Below are positions 5,711-7,356 of a stretch of 7,356 bases of DNA, piece by piece; position 1 is the first letter of the stretch, and every line of letters starts with the position of its first letter. This stretch comes from JBEAOO01 sp041164825. Its GTDB lineage: Bacteria > Pseudomonadota > Gammaproteobacteria > Burkholderiales > Burkholderiaceae_C. Position numbers and translations under genes: made by a program. Below the pieces are notes generated by a model that worked only from the letters and a program-made list of their open reading frames with translations, ran no database searches and had not been told where the DNA came from. The DNA lies in assembly GCA_041164825.1 (NCBI GenBank), contig JBEAOO010000224.1:1-7356 (forward strand), in the 5' to 3' direction.

Positions 5711-6865
5711 TCAGCGTGATGCGTCGGGCGGTGTGGCAGGGGCGGCGGGCAACACGCCCAGCCGCTGTTGCAGCAGCGTGCTGCTGGTGGTGTATTGCAG
5801 CGGGCCGGCTTGCTCGGGGTGCACCTGCTCGGCGGCTGCGAATGCGGCCAGCGTGGCTTCGTGGAAGCCGCAGACGATGAGCCTGCGTTTGCCGGGGTAG
5901 GTGTTGATGTCGCCCACGGCAAAAATGCCGGGCACACCGGTCTCGAAGCGCGCGGTGTCGACGGCCAACTGTTTGCGCGCCAGCGGCAAGCCCCAATCGG
6001 CGATGGGGCCGAGTTGCGGGCTGAGGCCGGTGCGCAGGAGCAGGGTGTCGACCGGGCGCTCGTGGGTGCTGCCGTCGGGCAGCGCGAGGGTGAGGGCCGC
6101 GAGGCGGCCACCATCGGTGCGCAGGCCGTCGATCTGGCCGGCGATGAAATGCATCCAGCCTGCGGCGCAGGCGGCGCGCAGGTCGGCCACGCGCTCGGGC
6201 GCGGCTTTGAAGGCATCGCGGCGGTGGATGAGCGTGACGCTGGCCGGGCCGCTGCGGGTGCGGCCGAGGGTGGCCAGAGCCAGGGCTTCGTCAATTACCG
6301 CATCGCTGTCGCCTTGCAGCAGCACATGCTGGCCGGGTGCGACTTGGTGGGCGCCCAGGTGGTAGTGCAACTGCGTGCCCTCAAACGCTGCCAAGCCCTC
6401 GACCTTGAGCCTGCGCGGCTGGAAGCTGCCCACACCCGCGGCGATCACCACCACCTGCGATTGCAGCTGGGTGCCCGCGGAGGTGGTGAGCGTGTAGCCC
6501 TCGCCGCCGGGGCCGGGCTCAAAGGTTTGCACTTCCTGCCCCAGGTGCATGCGCACGTGGAAGGGCTCGATCTGCGACATCAGCTGCGCCACCAGCTCGG
6601 CGCCGGTGCAGCGTTTGATGCCGGGCAGGTCGTAGATGGGCTTGTCGGGGTAGAGCTCGGCGCACTGGCCGCCGGGGTGGGGCAGGGTGTCGACGATCTG
6701 TACCGTGAGGCCTTGCAGGCCGAGTTGGAAAGCCTGGAACAGGCCGACCGGGCCAGCACCGATCACGATGGCGTCGGACACGAAAAACGCCGGCGGCTGA
6801 GAGGGCTCAGCGGCCAGCGTGGTGTCTTGCGCAGAGGTGTGTGCCGCAAGGCCCGGGGTGGGCAT
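5711..6865 (-). CDS. Ferredoxin--NADP+ reductase, thioredoxin-reductase-like type
   Basis: Flavoprotein of 384 aa that likely passes electrons between NADPH and a ferredoxin, probably the product of fdxA just upstream. FAD is bound by GAGPVG at 36-41, followed by the family motif PGGQCAELYPDKPIYDLPG (64-82). The C-terminal FAD segment GIFAVGDINTYPGKRRLI lies at 313-330, with CGFHEATLAAF behind it. HRRDAFKA at 214-221 matches the NADP-phosphate-binding HRRxxFR type motif. The CxxC of true thioredoxin reductase is absent. The second glycine motif is unusual: QGDSDAVIDEA (184-194) replaces the expected GGGDSALDWA-like sequence. The segment up to HRRD also looks somewhat long. ATG 6865 is 11 bases after the fdxA stop and has no good ribosome-binding site, so coupled translation is likely. 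A further 28 N-terminal residues before the FAD fold look unstructured. Confidence 0.88.
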   Translation of the reverse strand: MPTPGLAAHTSAQDTTLAAEPSQPPAFFVSDAIVIGAGPVGLFQAFQLGLQGLTVQIVDTLPHPGGQCAELYPDKPIYDLPGIKRCTGAELVAQLMSQIEPFHVRMHLGQEVQTFEPGPGGEGYTLTTSAGTQLQSQVVVIAAGVGSFQPRRLKVEGLAAFEGTQLHYHLGAHQVAPGQHVLLQGDSDAVIDEALALATLGRTRSGPASVTLIHRRDAFKAAPERVADLRAACAAGWMHFIAGQIDGLRTDGGRLAALTLALPDGSTHERPVDTLLLRTGLSPQLGPIADWGLPLARKQLAVDTARFETGVPGIFAVGDINTYPGKRRLIVCGFHEATLAAFAAAEQVHPEQAGPLQYTTSSTLLQQRLGVLPAAPATPPDASR

Positions 6866-6876
6866 GTGATGCGGCT

Positions 6877-7200
6877 TTATTTGATCAGCTCGGACAGCTT
6901 GCCCGTGCGATCTTTCCAGTCTTCGGCATCGGGCAGCGGGCCTTTGCGCTTGGTGATGCTGGGCCACTTGATGGCCAGCTCGGCGTTGAGCGCAATCATG
7001 TGCTGCTGGTCGCCGGGCACGTCTTCTTCGGGCACGATCGCATTGACCGGGCACTCGGGGATGCACACGGCGCAGTCGATGCACTCATCAGGGTCGATGG
7101 TCAGGAAGTTCGGGCCTTCGCGAAAGCAATCGACGGGGCACACATCGACGCAATCGGTGTATTTGCAGCGGATGCATGATTCAAGAACGACGTGGGTCAT
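6877..7200 (-). CDS. fdxA: 7Fe ferredoxin (3Fe-4S plus 4Fe-4S), FdxA type
   Basis: Small soluble electron carrier, 107 aa, the usual size for the Azotobacter ferredoxin I class. The cysteines fit that pattern: C9, C17 and C50 for the 3Fe-4S cluster, and C21, C40, C43 and C46 for the 4Fe-4S cluster. C12 and C25 are the additional conserved cysteines. The N-terminal block reads CIRCKYTDCVDVCPVDCF and the second CIDCAVCIPECP. The C-terminal tail with WPSITKRKGPLPDAEDWKD is also typical of the group. ATG 7200 gives the canonical MTHVVLESC start. The frame stays open for 15 codons further upstream but without family similarity. Only a weak GAG lies seven bases before the start. The ferredoxin--NADP reductase gene follows after 11 bases, so the two are probably co-transcribed and functional partners. 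Confidence 0.95.
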   Translation of the reverse strand: MTHVVLESCIRCKYTDCVDVCPVDCFREGPNFLTIDPDECIDCAVCIPECPVNAIVPEEDVPGDQQHMIALNAELAIKWPSITKRKGPLPDAEDWKDRTGKLSELIK

Positions 7201-7252
7201 GGTGAAGCTCGGGTGGTGTTTGGGGCCGCCCGTGAAGGCTGCCAATGGCGTG

Positions 7253-7258
7253 ATTTTA
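7253..7258 (-). promoter_or_regulatory. Possible -10 element for fdxA
   Basis: TAAAAT on the minus strand (five of six matches to TATAAT) lies 52 bases before the fdxA start codon, in the only AT-richer patch of this interval. No convincing -35 hexamer is visible 16-18 bases upstream, so the call rests on one box. Confidence 0.35.
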
Positions 7259-7294
7259 GGGCTTCACACGTGGCCGGCTCGGGCGAGGGCCAGC

Positions 7295-7356
7295 GTGGCG
7301 TTTGATGTACCGCATGAGAGTGGCGCGGCGCCCGCGCCGACCACCACCACGGTGGG
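7295..7356 (+). CDS. Possible start of a divergent gene, truncated by window edge
   Basis: A GTG at 7295 is preceded by GAGGG (7285-7289) at five bases. It opens a frame that reads MAFDVPHESGAAPAPTTTTV to the window edge without a stop. I recognise no family from this short piece. The competing reading on the minus strand is a gene end running from 7356 to a TGA at 7264-7266. It reads TVVVVGAGAAPLSC and later LALARAGHV, which resembles a Rossmann dinucleotide-binding motif but sits directly before a stop. Only one can be the real gene. The ribosome-binding site favours the plus strand slightly. Confidence 0.3.
   Translation, partial: MAFDVPHESGAAPAPTTTTV

Noticed and set aside
6866..7084. 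N-terminal extension of the reductase through the fdxA gene.
   Set aside because: It overlaps fdxA out of frame and is Arg/Ala-rich. ATG 6865 gives a normal-length reductase directly after the fdxA stop.

Overview
The window looks like chromosomal DNA of a high-GC betaproteobacterium, probably Burkholderiales and perhaps Comamonadaceae. This rests on the strong G/C preference at third codon positions, a betaproteobacterial-looking tRNA-Asn, and the pairing of a 7Fe ferredoxin with a thioredoxin-reductase-like ferredoxin--NADP reductase. The taxon is inference.

Left end (1 to about 1818): most of an IS1634-family (IS4-like DDE) insertion sequence. Its transposase enters from beyond the left edge and is open to its natural stop at 1752. 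The presumed right inverted repeat lies at about 1789-1818.

Centre (1999-5405): a divergent sugar- or cyclitol-type locus. A LacI-family repressor runs leftward (3030 to 1999). A phytanoyl-CoA-dioxygenase-like Fe(II)/2-oxoglutarate oxygenase (3184-4380) and a Gfo/Idh/MocA dehydrogenase resembling inositol 2-dehydrogenase (4380-5405) run rightward and touch at an ATGATG junction. The 150-base divergent control region holds several candidate operator-like elements. No transporter or further catabolic gene is in the window, so the substrate cannot be read from context.

Right part (5406-7356): a strong bidirectional hairpin terminator separates the rightward operon from leftward genes. These are tRNA-Asn(GUU) with its own near-consensus promoter, the ferredoxin--NADP reductase, and fdxA. 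fdxA and the reductase are 11 bases apart and probably form an electron-transfer pair (NADPH to FAD to ferredoxin). The last ~90 bases contain the edge of another gene whose strand is ambiguous.

The least ordinary parts are the LacI/2OG-oxygenase/Gfo-Idh cassette, the atypical NAD(P)-binding glycine motif in the reductase, and the ambiguous Rossmann-like reading at the right edge. I see no CRISPR array, phage module, or clearly new defence or mobile system. No stretch longer than 300 bases is without a gene.
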